Assembly (NCBI GenBank): GCA_038496445.1
Contig: JALMLS010000086.1
Coordinates: 55,535-119,534 of the forward strand
Direction of reading: 5' to 3'
Source of the DNA: Trichosphaerium sp. ATCC 40318
Lineage: Eukaryota > Discosea > Flabellinia > Trichosidae
Length of the DNA stretch: 64,000 nt
This document shows, piece by piece, positions 10,730 through 22,400 of the stretch. The translations under genes were made by a program, and so were the position numbers. How positions within the stretch are numbered: the stretch's first letter is position 1; every line of letters starts with the position of its first letter. Under the pieces are notes generated by a model. The model ran no database searches. It was not told the origin of the DNA and saw only the letters and a list, made by a program, of their open reading frames with translations.

Positions 10730-12284
10730 ATGGACGCAACGCACGTCCTTATATTTATCTTGCTACCATTAACATATTTGATCAGTTTAGAGCTTTGTGA
10801 TCTACCTCCTGAGGTTATCATTGAGATACTAAAGAACTTGGGTTTATTTGACGTTGCTGCCTTTGGAATAACATGTAAACTAGCGTGCGCGCTTCATGAG
10901 ATCGTTCCTCCTTCAAAAGTATGTAAAATACCTCCAACCAACGAACTTCTACGATAAACGTCGTAGTTTGACTGAAAATCGTTAACGACCGCGTATTTAG
11001 GGCGATAATCGCAAATACAAGGCGGTACTTCTCGCTCCCCGATTCCAGTACGTATCTAATTGTGGCGTACTATCAACTGGAGAGGTGAGTACTAAATACA
11101 AGTAAAACAAAACCTAAATAGATACAACACGTGCTTTAAAAAAACTTGAGATTGGAAAACCAGCTGAACTTGATCTTTTTTTTTTTTTCATCGTTACTCA
11201 CACGTGCTACTAGATTATTGTTATGGATCATAGTGGTAATTCTATTTGGATTATAACTGGCGATAAAAAGAGATGTATTGTTGAAAAGAAAAACTCTGGT
11301 TACCACGATGGTTCTATTAAACAAGCTGGTACAAAATACCTTTATTTTAATCTCATCACGTGTGTTGAGAAGTTGAATAGCAAATAGCACGCAACAAGTA
11401 GTTTTTTTTATATTCTCCATTTTTTTACTTTTTTTTTTTTAAAGTGGTTTCTTTACCGACGTGCTGTGCTATTACACCTGAAGATTGTATTATATTTAGT
11501 GATAGGAATCACCACACTATAAGAAAGATAAGTAGTAACCTAAAAAATATTGAAACAATCGTGGGAAAGCCTAAAAAAAGCGGAATGTTGAGTGAAGGAA
11601 AACTAGCTATTCCATCAGGTGTTTGTTTAGATAAAGAAGGAAATCTCTTCATATGTGATGAAAGGAACCATAGTATAGTCAAGAGATCACCTGAAGGAAA
11701 AGTGTCACTTGTTGTGGAAGCTAAAAAAGCGAAAGATTGGCCAAGACGTGTTGTTTGCGACACAAAAACGAATTGCGTGTACGTCACTTGTACCTTTCTA
11801 ACAAAGATCAAAACGCAGCAAGTAACAAATGCAATGTTTCACAGTAGCTTTTGCGTATGATCCTACCCAAACTTTATTTTACTTGTTGCACATAAGTGTT
11901 CATTGTAACACTATTTGTCGAAAGCTACCACTCAACAAACATTCTCATTTTTTTCTGCTCTTGTTGGTTAACATTTTTCCTTTTAGGTACTTTGTATGTG
12001 ATAGTCGCATATATAAGTCGGAAAAGGGTAACCTAGAGTTTATATACAACCACTCACATGGAATATATGGCTTTGTTATGGATAGACATGGAGATCTATA
12101 CTTTGGAGGTCAAAACGGAGACAACACTAACATTGGTGTATATAAAATGTGTTTAAAACTACCTGAACGCCCTGTTTTCCAACTAGAAATTGATCCAGTG
12201 ATAAACGTTGTGACAGGCATGTGTTACTGGAAGAGTACTCTTTACATTTGTAGTAGAAAGCAATTATTTACACTACGACTTTAA
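10730..12284 (+). CDS. F-box protein with NHL-type propeller repeats
   Basis: Five exons join in phase to 339 residues: 10730-10918, 11001-11084, 11214-11328, 11445-11778, 11987-12284. The N-terminus has a hydrophobic run (VLIFILLPLTYLISL) directly leading into an F-box (LCDLPPEVIIEILKNLGLFDVAAF...CKLA). The rest has NHL units: IPSGVCLDKEGNLFICDERN, HGIYGFVMDRHGDLYFGG and a last partial unit with VTGMCYWKSTLYIC. NHL repeats form a six-bladed propeller that binds protein or RNA, so this would be an SCF-type adaptor. The second gene of this type is at 48519-50082 (-). The hydrophobic run could be a signal anchor, which would be odd for an F-box protein. The last intron is long (208 bases). Confidence 0.8.
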
Positions 12285-12669
12285 CACTTTGTAATAAACA
12301 AAAAAAAATTCACAATCACTTCTTTGTGTTTACTTTCATTGAGGAAATCACTTACTTTGATGTTTATACCAGACAGCACCATGTTGTATAGTAATATACA
12401 GAATATGTATCTAAAACCCACACTCTTAGTGTTGACAGCACGAAGTACGCTTCATTCCATAACCTTGAAATATATGATGAGCACAGCCGTAATAAATAAA
12501 GCTAAAAAAGATTTCAATTCCAAGTCACTGGTAGACCCACACTTTGGCTAAAAACTGTTGCAAACGTACTTACGGAAAACAACGTCGTTTACAGAGTAAG
12601 CTGGTATAAGATGTACATATAATCATGTGTTTCACTAAGGGTTGTGTACTTTATTGTAAATAGGATAAG
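12285..12669. other. Convergent 3' ends, nothing recognised
   Basis: About 385 bases lie between the stop of the + F-box/NHL gene and the stop of the - F-box/LRR/ankyrin gene. No exon is supported. Confidence 0.4.
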
Positions 12670-15600
12670 TCACAAAATATCTTGCGAAGTATCTTTTAGT
12701 GCAGCAACCTGCATTCTTTTTAATGATGCCAAAAAATCAGATCCACGTTGTTTCTTTCCATCTATTAATTGAGAAGGTAGCTGACCATTGTAATTCATAG
12801 GATAAGGCTCATGTCCTAACTCAAGAAGTCGTTGAACCAGTTTATGTGCTATTCAACATGTGTTAGTTAAGTCAAAAAGCAATCAACTGATAAAGATAAA
12901 TCACGTGATTTATGAAGTAAAAAGCGTACAATAAAGTGTAGTTGCTAAATGAAGAGGAGAGTTTCCTTCATGATCTCTTTGACTAATAAGATCTTTTATA
13001 ATATCTGATCTTGTATTTGTGTCAGTTGCTGAATCCAGCATCAAATCCATGACTACCTATGTAAAAAAAGTCATAAAATAATAAAACAAATATGTTTGTT
13101 TACCAGTCCAGCAGATTCTGAGTTTCCACACGCAATAAGAAAAGGTGTCATTCCTCTTTTATTCGGTATATTATGGCATGCAGGTAAAGCATCCCAAACA
13201 CAACGAAATCCCTCCTCTGAAACTATCCATCGACGTGCAATTGTATGTAAAAGAGTATCGCCAATATTATTCTTAAGCTAAAAAATATTAGTCCCATGTG
13301 GATGTTACTTCAGTTACTAGAGATATTTCATGATCATAACTGTGAATAATAAGTACCTTTTCCAATTTAAAAGGATAAAAGTTGTTAAGCAGTAGCTTGA
13401 GCAAGTTGAAGTTTCTACAAGCATACACATATGAAAGCTCATCTAATGCTTTCTTTTTATCTCTTGTACGTTCTATAACAACAAACTTTTGTGCAGCTTC
13501 CATACCCTCAACAGTTGTTACTCTATGCGCTAGATGTTCAGGTCTAAAGGTAATCATGTCAGACAATAACACTACAAAAGAAAACAAGCAATGAATGAGT
13601 TTCACGTACGATATTGGCAATTCCTTTGCAGGTTTCAATCCAAATCTATCAAATTCGCATAGTATGTGGTCTAATTTAGTCCAAGGCATTCCTTTATGTA
13701 AGGTTTCTACTGAAGGCTTTCCGAAATGTTGTGTTCTCAAAGCAAGCTACGTAATTATCAGCTTCAAAAGAGTTATTAAGTTAAAATGACATACACCTAG
13801 GTAAGTGACATCTTTCTTTACTCCGAAAGTATCTGTAAGTGTTGCACCAGATTCAAGAAGTACAGTTACAATCTCACCCAACCTAAGAAAAGTATGTTAA
13901 GGGCAACTCAAACCAAAAAATAAAACTAACCCTTCATATGCAGCCACAGCTAAAGGTGTCCTTCCTTCTTTATCTTTATAATTTACTTCTGCTCCATACT
14001 TTATAAGCAATTGACACATGTCCTTACTCTCAATACCCATAAGAAGTGATGTCTTGCCCTATTACTCCGAATAAGCGATATGAATGAGAAGATGATGTAC
14101 ATAAATAACAAAACCAAAAGCGTACTAGGTTTGGATCAGCTCCTGCTTCTAGAAGTACTTTTGTGCTTTTAAGTCCTTCAGATGTCTGTCGATAAACAGA
14201 AAGTTAGAGAATCATGTTTGGTGACATTAGTCATTAGCCGTACTGCGCAAACTAAGGATAAAGCTGTTTCTCCTACAAAGTTTACATGATTAACATCAAT
14301 GCCACTTTTCAGCTGTAAAAATAACAAGTTAGGAGAAGCATAAGACTAATGAGCTTGAGATTATCTCCACAAGACATAAAGAGTACGTACAAGTGCTTCA
14401 AGTTGATGTTCTTGTAGATTTTGTGCTGCTAGATGAAGAACTGTTGATCCAGTATCAAGTGTAGGTTTTGTAATATCCACGTCACACTCTTGAGCTACTT
14501 TTATTATTCTTGGTGTATGGAACCCACCCGAAGCATCATGCTTCAGTGCATCATAAATCTACACGAAAAACAAAACCATCAGCAAAAGAACCTTTTCTTA
14601 AAAGAAGAAAAAAGTAAGAAAATGAACGCACTGCACCAACTTTATATTTACAGTTGTTTAGAAGGAACTTTGCGCACTTAAGCTTATTACGTCTAATAGC
14701 TACACAAAAAGGTGTGGAGCCTTGATATTTTAGGTTACAGTTAACGCCATAGTTTAAAACAAGTAATTTAAGTAAATTTAAATCCAAGTCACTTCCATTA
14801 GTAACACGGCTGGCTGCTACTTCGTTCATAATTTTAGGAGACGTATAAAGAAGTTTATCACGAGCCTATAAATTGCTTGGTGAGTTCAGGTTGGTAAAAA
14901 GAAACATAAGAGAGCGTGAAAAACGAACCCATGTACGTTTGTTATTTTCTTCAGTGCTGAAGAAAAAATGAAGAAAATCAAAAGATGCTTGCTGTTCTGG
15001 TAGGTAGATGGAACATAAATATGCTATAGCTAAACCGTCCAAAATTCCAAGAGCGTTTGGACTGGTTGCGTAATGTAGTAATCCTTTATCAGCACCTAAA
15101 GGCGTCACTACAAAAAACTCAAAGGACATTCAACTTTTTAACACATTTTAGAAGAATTTGTGGTACCACAAAGCCACATAATAATAAGGTTTCATTACAA
15201 CTACTGGTTTTGCTAGAGTATTTACGTACCACTAAGAATCATTCTCTTCAAATACCTAGCATATACTTCAATCTTTCCAACTTCCCATTTACAAATATCA
15301 TAAACAATCACATTCAAATCATCTTTTTTTCCTTTAATTGCTCTAAAAACAAATGATATGTATGTTAACAATACATATGTTTGTGCAAAGAAAAATGAGC
15401 ATACTCTTCTAGTGTACGTTTATAGAATGCGTTATCAACAAATAAAGTCTTCAAGTTTTTGATGTACTTAATTGCAGGTGGCTTGGACCTATTTGTGTAC
15501 GAGATATCCTTGAAAACAAAACGTCAATACAACCCACCTCCTTTGTTCAAAACTTACCAATAACTCCAACTGTGGTAACTTACCACATAGCTCATTCATT

Positions 15601-16404
15601 TCTATAAAAACGCCTGACATACCACCAGCATAAAGTCGTTTTAAGTTAGGTACATGAGAAATCAGTTTAATAAATAGATGGCCAAACTCCTTCCGTTCAT
15701 AGGAAGGTTTACGCCTAGCCCACACTGTGTTTGTAAGGTATAATGTTGTTATATGTTTTCCTTGAGGAAAAAAATACCAAGCACCGCCTGTGTTTGAGCT
15801 GTAAGCAGCTGATGATGCAAATAAAAAAATCTAAATATAATCACGTGCCTAATTTGACTTGTGGTAGTGCAAAGTTGCAGTTGCTCAGGTCTAAAGTATC
15901 CAAGTTTGGAGCGAGTTTCATTAAAGCTATTGGATTTTCCAACTCAACACCAGATAGAATGAGATGCCGTAGAACATGTGCTCTAGAAGCGAAAAGTTAC
16001 TAAAAAAGAAAGCAACTTTTTTTCCTTCTTTTCACTGTACCTGTCATTACACATCGATTCTAGTGCTTTTTGGCTCAATTTCGCTTTAGTAAGATCCATG
16101 CGTGTCCAGTAGTGAGTTGTACACACATTACGCCACTCTCTGAAAAAAAAACGTTGGCTTCACGCCTTTTTGAATAAAAGTCACCTGCAAACAGAGGATA
16201 GGCTTATAACCGAAGCGAGGCGCGATTTGCACGCATTAATAAGTACGCTATTATTATTGTTAACTGTTTTTGTTGTCCATTACTGATAGTACCTATTTAG
16301 CACTTTAAGAAGTATTTCATACGGTAACAATACGATCTAAGCGTATTAGCTTGACATAAACCTAAATGTCAACTTACAGCACAAGATTCTATCGTTTCTG
16401 ACAT
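12670..16404 (-). CDS. F-box / leucine-rich / ankyrin repeat protein
   Basis: About 17-19 exons, read from ATG at 16404 to TGA at 12670-12672. The N-terminus is an F-box: LLPYEILLKVLN ... LSSVCREWRNVC ... HYW. Next come leucine-rich segments (RHLILSGVELENP, LDTLDLSNCNF, HVPNLKRLYAGG, LPQLELL, IKNLKTLFVDN). The C-terminal two thirds are ankyrin repeats: GADKGLLHYATS, GSTPFCVAIRRNKLKCAKFLL, GSTVLHLAAQN, FVGETALSLVC, GKTSLLMGI, EGRTPLAVAA, RGMTPFLIACGN, EGNSPLHLATTLY. It is probably a ubiquitin-ligase adaptor. The intron between 15849 and 15724 only keeps phase if its donor is GC (GCACGTGA), joining VKL to VWARRKPS. Two donors (GTTGGT after NNCKYK, and the one before PEHLAHR) are chosen by phase only. 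Confidence 0.8.
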
Positions 16405-17268
16405 GTTTGCGAACTACTTGTACTAAAACAAACTGCTAAATTCAAATAAAATGCGACGTTGTACAGTTTAAGTTGTCACAGTATTAAAACAACTTAACGT
16501 TAAATTTTTGGGCTTGTGCTAGCTCCTCACTTGTATTTTTTGCGCTGCGATCATGCTAACAGTAATTCATAACGGTTTGCTCTGTAGAAAACCAAACTCA
16601 TCACGTGATCTAGACAATAATAATCAAAAAACACCAAGTCAATCTCAGTTAACATTTACAGTGAACGTGAGCTCACACAGGTTATACAAGTGGTATGCAA
16701 ACGCTACCAAAATCTTGTCTCAGAGTAAATCTTTGAGATTCATGTAAAGTAGGCCAAGATAATAAACTCGAAGATATGGACACCGGTAGGTAACCTTAAG
16801 ACGCACATTGTGAAGGTGCTCACGCTGTTGTGCTAGTAACTCAGTAAAACGACGTAAAACACCATATCTGGCTTGTGCATTTAGAGGGAAGGGAAGTACT
16901 ACTCATCGAATCACGTGACATAGCCTCGTACTATGATTGGAACTTTTTCTCCAATTTTGGCTGAATCCAAGCGATGTCACATAATACACGTGTGATATAT
17001 TGTAGTTCCTGGTAGGAATATATGTTATCACTAACAACATAGCATTGAAGAACTCAAGGAGAACGCTAGTATAGTTCACATTAAAGCTGTGTTGTTTTTT
17101 TTTTGTTCTACGATAATTAATAAGACGTTTATCTAACACCAGGGCTGCATAAGACCTATATTAGCCCTCGGTAGCTATAAATATAATACGGATGATAGAA
17201 GGCGGCCAAGGGGTTTTATTAAAGCGAATCTATTCAAGCTTGTCATCCTTCTTTGGAGGGTTTTTTTT
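16405..17268. other. Gene-free stretch with several CACGTG palindromes
   Basis: No supported gene. CACGTG occurs three times (near 16604, 16912 and 16987). The left end is the likely promoter of the F-box/LRR/ankyrin gene, which is read leftward; the right end is the 3' flank of the F-box/LRR gene. Confidence 0.4.
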
Positions 17269-18045
17269 TCAATATTCAAAGTGGAATTTCCGTATGTCAA
17301 CAGCACCAGTGAGTGCCTCAACGTCTTTAGAATGTAGTGATTTAGATGTAAAACTGATGGTGTGCACTCCAGTCAACGCCTTGTAGCCCTCATCAGTTAT
17401 TGATAAACAACAACTCACGTCGATTTCGTGTACACCAGCAAGTGCCTTCAAGCCTTCATCTGTTACACTGGTGGCAACTAAACGGATGGTGTGTACACCA
17501 GACAATGCCTTCACACCTTCGTCTGTCACAGAAGTATAGGATAGATCTATCTCATGTACACCTTTCAACGCCTTTATGCCCTCATCAGTTATTGATTCAC
17601 AGTCACCCAAGTCGATCTTGTGTACACCAGCAAGTGCCTTCAAACCTTCATCTGTTACATTTGTTTTGTTCAACCGAATCTCGTGCACACCTGCCAATGC
17701 CTTAATACCCTCATCTGTTATTACTTTGCAAGCTCGAACGCTGATCTTATGTACACCTGCCAGCGCTTTAATACCCTCATCTGATATTTCGGGAAAATTC
17801 CTGAAGTCGATGACTGTATTCGCTAGTAATGGACTACAACACAGATTCTTCGCCTCGCTTTCACTTTCTATAAAGATACGAATAACACCAATGTGTTTGT
17901 TAACAATTTCTCGGAACCAACGGCATGTTCGGGCGGGACGGAGCGTATACGTCCTCTGTTTGAGAATCTGCACTATTACTTCAACTGGCAGTTCAGTAAT
18001 GTTGCCTATGCCCTCATTCGCGTATATTGTGTCTTTTTCTTCCAT
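17269..18045 (-). CDS. F-box protein with near-identical leucine-rich repeats
   Basis: Single exon, 258 residues. Residues 15-45 form an F-box (ITELPVEVIVQILKQRTY...RTCRWFREIV). Residues about 85-250 contain seven LRR units of 22-24 residues of the form 'SVTDEGLKALAGVHEIDL', unusually similar to each other at protein and DNA level, which suggests recent expansion or gene conversion. The repeat is of the cysteine-containing F-box LRR type but simplified. Probable role: substrate receptor of an SCF ligase. Broken copies of the same unit sit at 3671-3812. Start: ATG before an acidic N-terminus (MEEKD). Confidence 0.85.
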   Translation of the reverse strand: MEEKDTIYANEGIGNITELPVEVIVQILKQRTYTLRPARTCRWFREIVNKHIGVIRIFIESESEAKNLCCSPLLANTVIDFRNFPEISDEGIKALAGVHKISVRACKVITDEGIKALAGVHEIRLNKTNVTDEGLKALAGVHKIDLGDCESITDEGIKALKGVHEIDLSYTSVTDEGVKALSGVHTIRLVATSVTDEGLKALAGVHEIDVSCCLSITDEGYKALTGVHTISFTSKSLHSKDVEALTGAVDIRKFHFEY

Positions 18046-18807
18046 TTTGTTTCAATAATTACTCTAAACGCTTCGCACGTTAGTTTTCTTAGGAATGAAC
18101 GTAAAGTACTTAACCCGAACACTTACAATAGAGTACGGCCTATTTTAATAGACGTTTTGCAAAGTCAAGGTAATTAAACAATCACAAAATGTGCACAACA
18201 TTCATGCCGTGCCAAAAATCTTTATATGTCCAACCCAATACAACAAGAACAATCTGGTTAAACTAAAGTAAACCAACGCATTGGATGAAGAGAAGCAAGA
18301 GAAACAACAGTTCACCCACGTACATCAAGACAACTGAAGATGCATTACATGTTACCAATCTGAATTCGTTTTTATACTCGTAACCGATGAAGCTTTGTTC
18401 TCACTTCTAAGCTTGGGCGAACCGCTACAAATTAGAACAAACATGTGCCTGCCCTTGTTATTTTCCTGTGTTGTGCAATCATCTGTGGTAAACAAAAGTT
18501 GCTTTCTTTGGTTTTTTTGCAATACACTACAATCACCTTCATGAAACGCTATTTCACCTTTAACTTTATATGGTACAAGGTTTATTCCAGTACGTTTCAA
18601 GCCCTAGTACTGCCCTAAGGTTCTTCAATCAACTCAGGTTATACGAAGTGTTGTGATAATAAGCAGTTGGTGCAACACAAGTAGAATATAGACACAAAGG
18701 ATACTACGATCTAACACAGGGAACCGCTTGATCGAGAGATACTTTATAGGAATAGTACATACTTTATTTACTCAAATATTTACAAGCCTTCCGATGGCGG
18801 GGTAGTA
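18046..18807 (-). other. Intergenic, one possible orphan exon at 18352-18600
   Basis: On the - strand 18352-18600 is open for 82 codons with a good acceptor just upstream (gcagtactag) and a protein-like composition (LVPYKVKGEIAFHEGDC). I found no upstream exon with an ATG in phase and no family match, so I do not call a gene. Confidence 0.25.
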
Positions 18808-21559
18808 TTAGAAATTCAATTCTGTGGCAGCATAGATATGTCCCACGTTTATACCCGAGTTGAAGGAAGTATCAACACAAGATCCAGAACCAGTTTCTAT
18901 ACGAGTATAAAGAGGTGCGTGAATAGGTACCGATGGGATGTCATATGGCGGTTTCAAACTAAACTTAATGATAGACTTATGGCTGTGGACAATGATGTCT
19001 ACTCTACTTAATCCATCAACAAAGCTCCAAATCTATGGCAATATTAGAAGATGAAACTTCAACTCAGGTAGAAAGAAAAAAATCACGTGCCTGAGTAGTG
19101 CCGATAGTGAATGGTCCTTGCCATCCGCTTTGCCAAGCTTCAAAGTTGTACAAACCAATGTTCTTCAAGTCAGGGTCGTATAGTCCAAGAGATATGAATC
19201 CTGTCGTAGTCAAGTCGCCAAGGTCTATTGGTGTATCCACAATTAAAGATAATCGTAGGAATGATTCATGGATGATAACTATCGAACTATGGGTCGCATG
19301 ATCGCAAAATCCTTTAGGTAAAAAAGTTAGCTTCAGAATAACAAGCAATGAGAAAAAGTTTCTTGCTTACCTCCTACGCTTGTGCTTATGCTCCATGATC
19401 TCTGGAATTGATTTTCTGGATCCCAAATGCCCTTTAATTTCTCTAGTCTTGGAAGATTTGATCCTATAACGAGTGTCAGGCGAGGACAATAAAAGTTTCA
19501 AAAAAACAAAAGAAAAAGAGTGAGACTTACCAAGTCCATCAAAAGCTCTTGAAAACTTAAGAGTATTTAGGTTACCATAAATACCACGATCTTGTGATAA
19601 ATTTACGAGGTTATCAGCAAGAGAATCATAGAAAGAACGACCAAAATCAAAGAACTGAGAATTTGGGTACGCTGTCCAATATCCCCACAAGAACTCGAAA
19701 TTCTCACGTGGGAAAAAAGCAGTTTCGTCACTTGGGACGTTAGTAACCTGACCACCTGCAAGAGACATCTCACCGAGCTGGAATAGTGTTATAGGATTTG
19801 TAGGGTCGAATCCAGGTATGTATCCATCGACGATTGAATCGAGAATATTAGGTTGGGAGATACGAGAAATCGAACTCATGCCGTGTCTGAAATATCCTTG
19901 GAAACCACTTATATCAGCCATTAAGGTGGCTTCAAAGTTGTAGGTATGATACTCCGTAAAATCTTGTGGGAATAGAGGTGGTTCATCATCAGCAATAAAG
20001 TCAGGGAAGAAGTCAATATCATCGACATCTATGAGAGGAAGGAGGCGTGATTTCTTTGTTGCAACAGATTCTGGACCTTGAAAGAATAGTTCGACGTTGA
20101 ATCTTACTGTTGTGAAATCGTTTCTATCACGTTGTAGATTAACACGTGTTCCAAAGTTCGGATCGTTTAAGAGGTCAGGTGTATTTAGAATAGTGCCGAA
20201 CCACTGCTTGAGGAATTCAGTTGCATTTGCTATAGGTAGTCTGTAGAAGATATGACCTCCGTAAAAGTTTGTTGTGTCGAACACTCTTGTCTTGAATCGT
20301 GTTACTATACCATAAGCTGGTAGAGCTCCACGAAGTGCGAAGAACAATTCTGAGTTTGTGTTTTGGTTCACGGTGACAATGTCTCCGTTTGCTACTACCA
20401 CTTCATACTCGATAATAGCATCGATTCCGAGACCTTCAGTACGTAGAAACTCGCCGTAGCCTCCATACGAAAGAAAGCCAGCTGCGAGAAAAGTAAGTAA
20501 GCGGCAAATTATTACTCCGAAAAAAAAGTCTAAAAAGACCCAAAAAGCGTTTTTAGGCTAATGTACTTACAGTATCCAATACCAGGACAATTTCCTTGTA
20601 TTTGACCCAAGTTAAATGGTCCAAGTGCTAGACTGATATTACCAACCAACGAACCTAGAGGGAGAAGGTCAATACACAAAATTTATTTTCGATTTGTCTG
20701 AAAAAAAAGAGAAAAAAAAACCACAAAGCGTGCCTGGTTCAAATTCAACGTGCTTATTGACGGGATCAACAATAATTGTTTTCATGAGAGAAAAATCAAT
20801 CTGTACGCCATCAACAGGGAACGAGAAACCATCACTTCCATGTCCACCTTGAAAAACAATAAGCTAACGTCGGAATAAAGCCTTTTCTGTTTTCTAAAAA
20901 TAGACAAAAAAGACATGTGAAGTGTTTTTGTATGAAGTAATAGTTTTTTTGGGTTTGGGGTTGGAAAACTCCGAGCCCAATTACGAAAAGGGTATTCTTA
21001 TAATGTTGTATTACGCGAAAATAAGGATATGATTAGGTTGTAAAACACGTGAGGGCGTTTCAAGTAAAATTAACATTCTTTTTCTACAACATCAAAATTT
21101 CAAACAAAAAATAAGTTGATTAAATGTACCTGCTAGAGCTGTAACTTGTGGGATGTCGTGGAGGTTAGCAAATTTAATTACTTCGCTGACATCCTGGGAA
21201 GATACGGGCTGTATTATTGCGCGCGGTTGATCAGCAGGAACGTCTCCTGGTAGTATGAGGACGTCGTTCCTAAAACAACGTTAGTTCATCGAAAAAAAAC
21301 CACAAAAGCTTGTTCTAGTTTGAAGTCTAGCCAGGTTTTTGCCTTTAAAAAGAAGTATGGTTCGTACTTGATGGTGTCGTAGCGAATATCTCCAGGAAGG
21401 AGCACGTTGCCTCCAATAACATCCCGCAGGTCCTGCCAAGGTTGTGCTGATGCCAAAAGAGCAACAGATACGAGAAATAGGGCAACCTAAAACAACAATG
21501 TTAGTTACTTCTAAACCATGTCAAATAGGGTCACGTGCTTGAAGAGTTGTTGTAGCCAT
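18808..21559 (-). CDS. Secreted FAD-linked oxidase, berberine-bridge type
   Basis: About nine exons; first exon 21539-21559, last 18808-19032. Signal peptide: MATTTLQVALFLVSVALLASAQ. It then follows the FAD_binding_4 plus BBE layout: a PVSSQDVSEVIKFA segment, VTALAGGHGSDGFSF with the histidine for 8-alpha FAD attachment, GNCPGIGYSGFLSYGGYGE with the cysteine for the second (6-S-cysteinyl) bond, the NGDIVTVN...LFFALRGA domain, and the C-terminal LPRLEKLKGIWDPENQF. Enzymes of this family oxidise alcohols, sugars or aromatic substrates with O2, giving H2O2, outside the cell. An extra tail of about 160 residues follows the usual end, and is unrecognised. The first and last introns only work as GC-AG with donors GCACGTGA. 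The intron after VEFEPG could start at GCACGC or slightly later at GTGG. Confidence 0.88.
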
Positions 21560-21856
21560 GAAGTTTGTAAGGTGTTTTTAAACGACACGCTCTAATTTTA
21601 GGATTCACACGTAGAACCGGTTCACATGCTCTTAGTTAAAATATATAAAGCGCGTACATTATGGTCCTACACATCATATGGAAGCCAAAACGTCCAAACT
21701 TGAACAAGGTTTTTTGGAATTTCTCGCTGTGTTCGTTGTAACTATGGCGTTTCCTGTCGTCTTAAAACCGAAATTTCTTTGTTGAGATACTGAATCGCCT
21801 GGATACATTGTATGTGAGGTGTTTATGATAGTACGGAGAAATCTATGAAGTGGGTA

Positions 21857-22400
21857 TTATCTGTCTTTACGAAAATAAAAGAAACGTTCGACTTTAAAGC
21901 AATCTTGTCTCGTCTTCTCTTCGAGGATAAGGACCAGTTTAGAGCCATTGTTCAAGTTGGTTCGTTCATTTAATCTTACAAGAAGCCACTCCCATCCGAA
22001 AATCTCCCAAGCAGCATCCATAAATCCTGTTAAGACCATACCATTTCCATAAAATATCGGACTTGTTTTTACATCACATTCATAAATTAAACCGTCATAG
22101 TCTTTTTGTAAAAAAACATCGAATAACCTGCTGTAGTAGTGTGATAATTAACTCACCCAAACATACCTTTATTAATTTTTTATGACCTAAATGGCGCGAA
22201 TGAGCGATATCACGTGCAGTTTGCTGGCAGTTTTCATTAACAAAATTTTTTCAGAAGGGCACAATCTGTGTAGTTTTGTCGATATGTTGATGTAGAACGC
22301 GTCAGGGTTATTGACAACACAACCTGTTAATTAACAAACCAAAACAATAGTTTACCTGAATGTAATACCTCCAAGGGTTGGATAGACGCTGGTCATCTCA
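21857..22400 (-). pseudogene. Ankyrin-repeat debris
   Basis: On the - strand, two pieces in different frames combine to a typical ankyrin helix pair: YTDCALLKK then FVNENCQQTARDIAHSRHLGHKKLI. The frame shift falls in the run of A and T at about 22243-22252, consistent with one extra base. Downstream, 21857-22110 stays open (KDYDGLIYECDV ... GFMDAAWEIFGWEW) and may be the last exon. No start is found. A decayed gene is the simplest reading; two small exons are the alternative. Confidence 0.4.
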
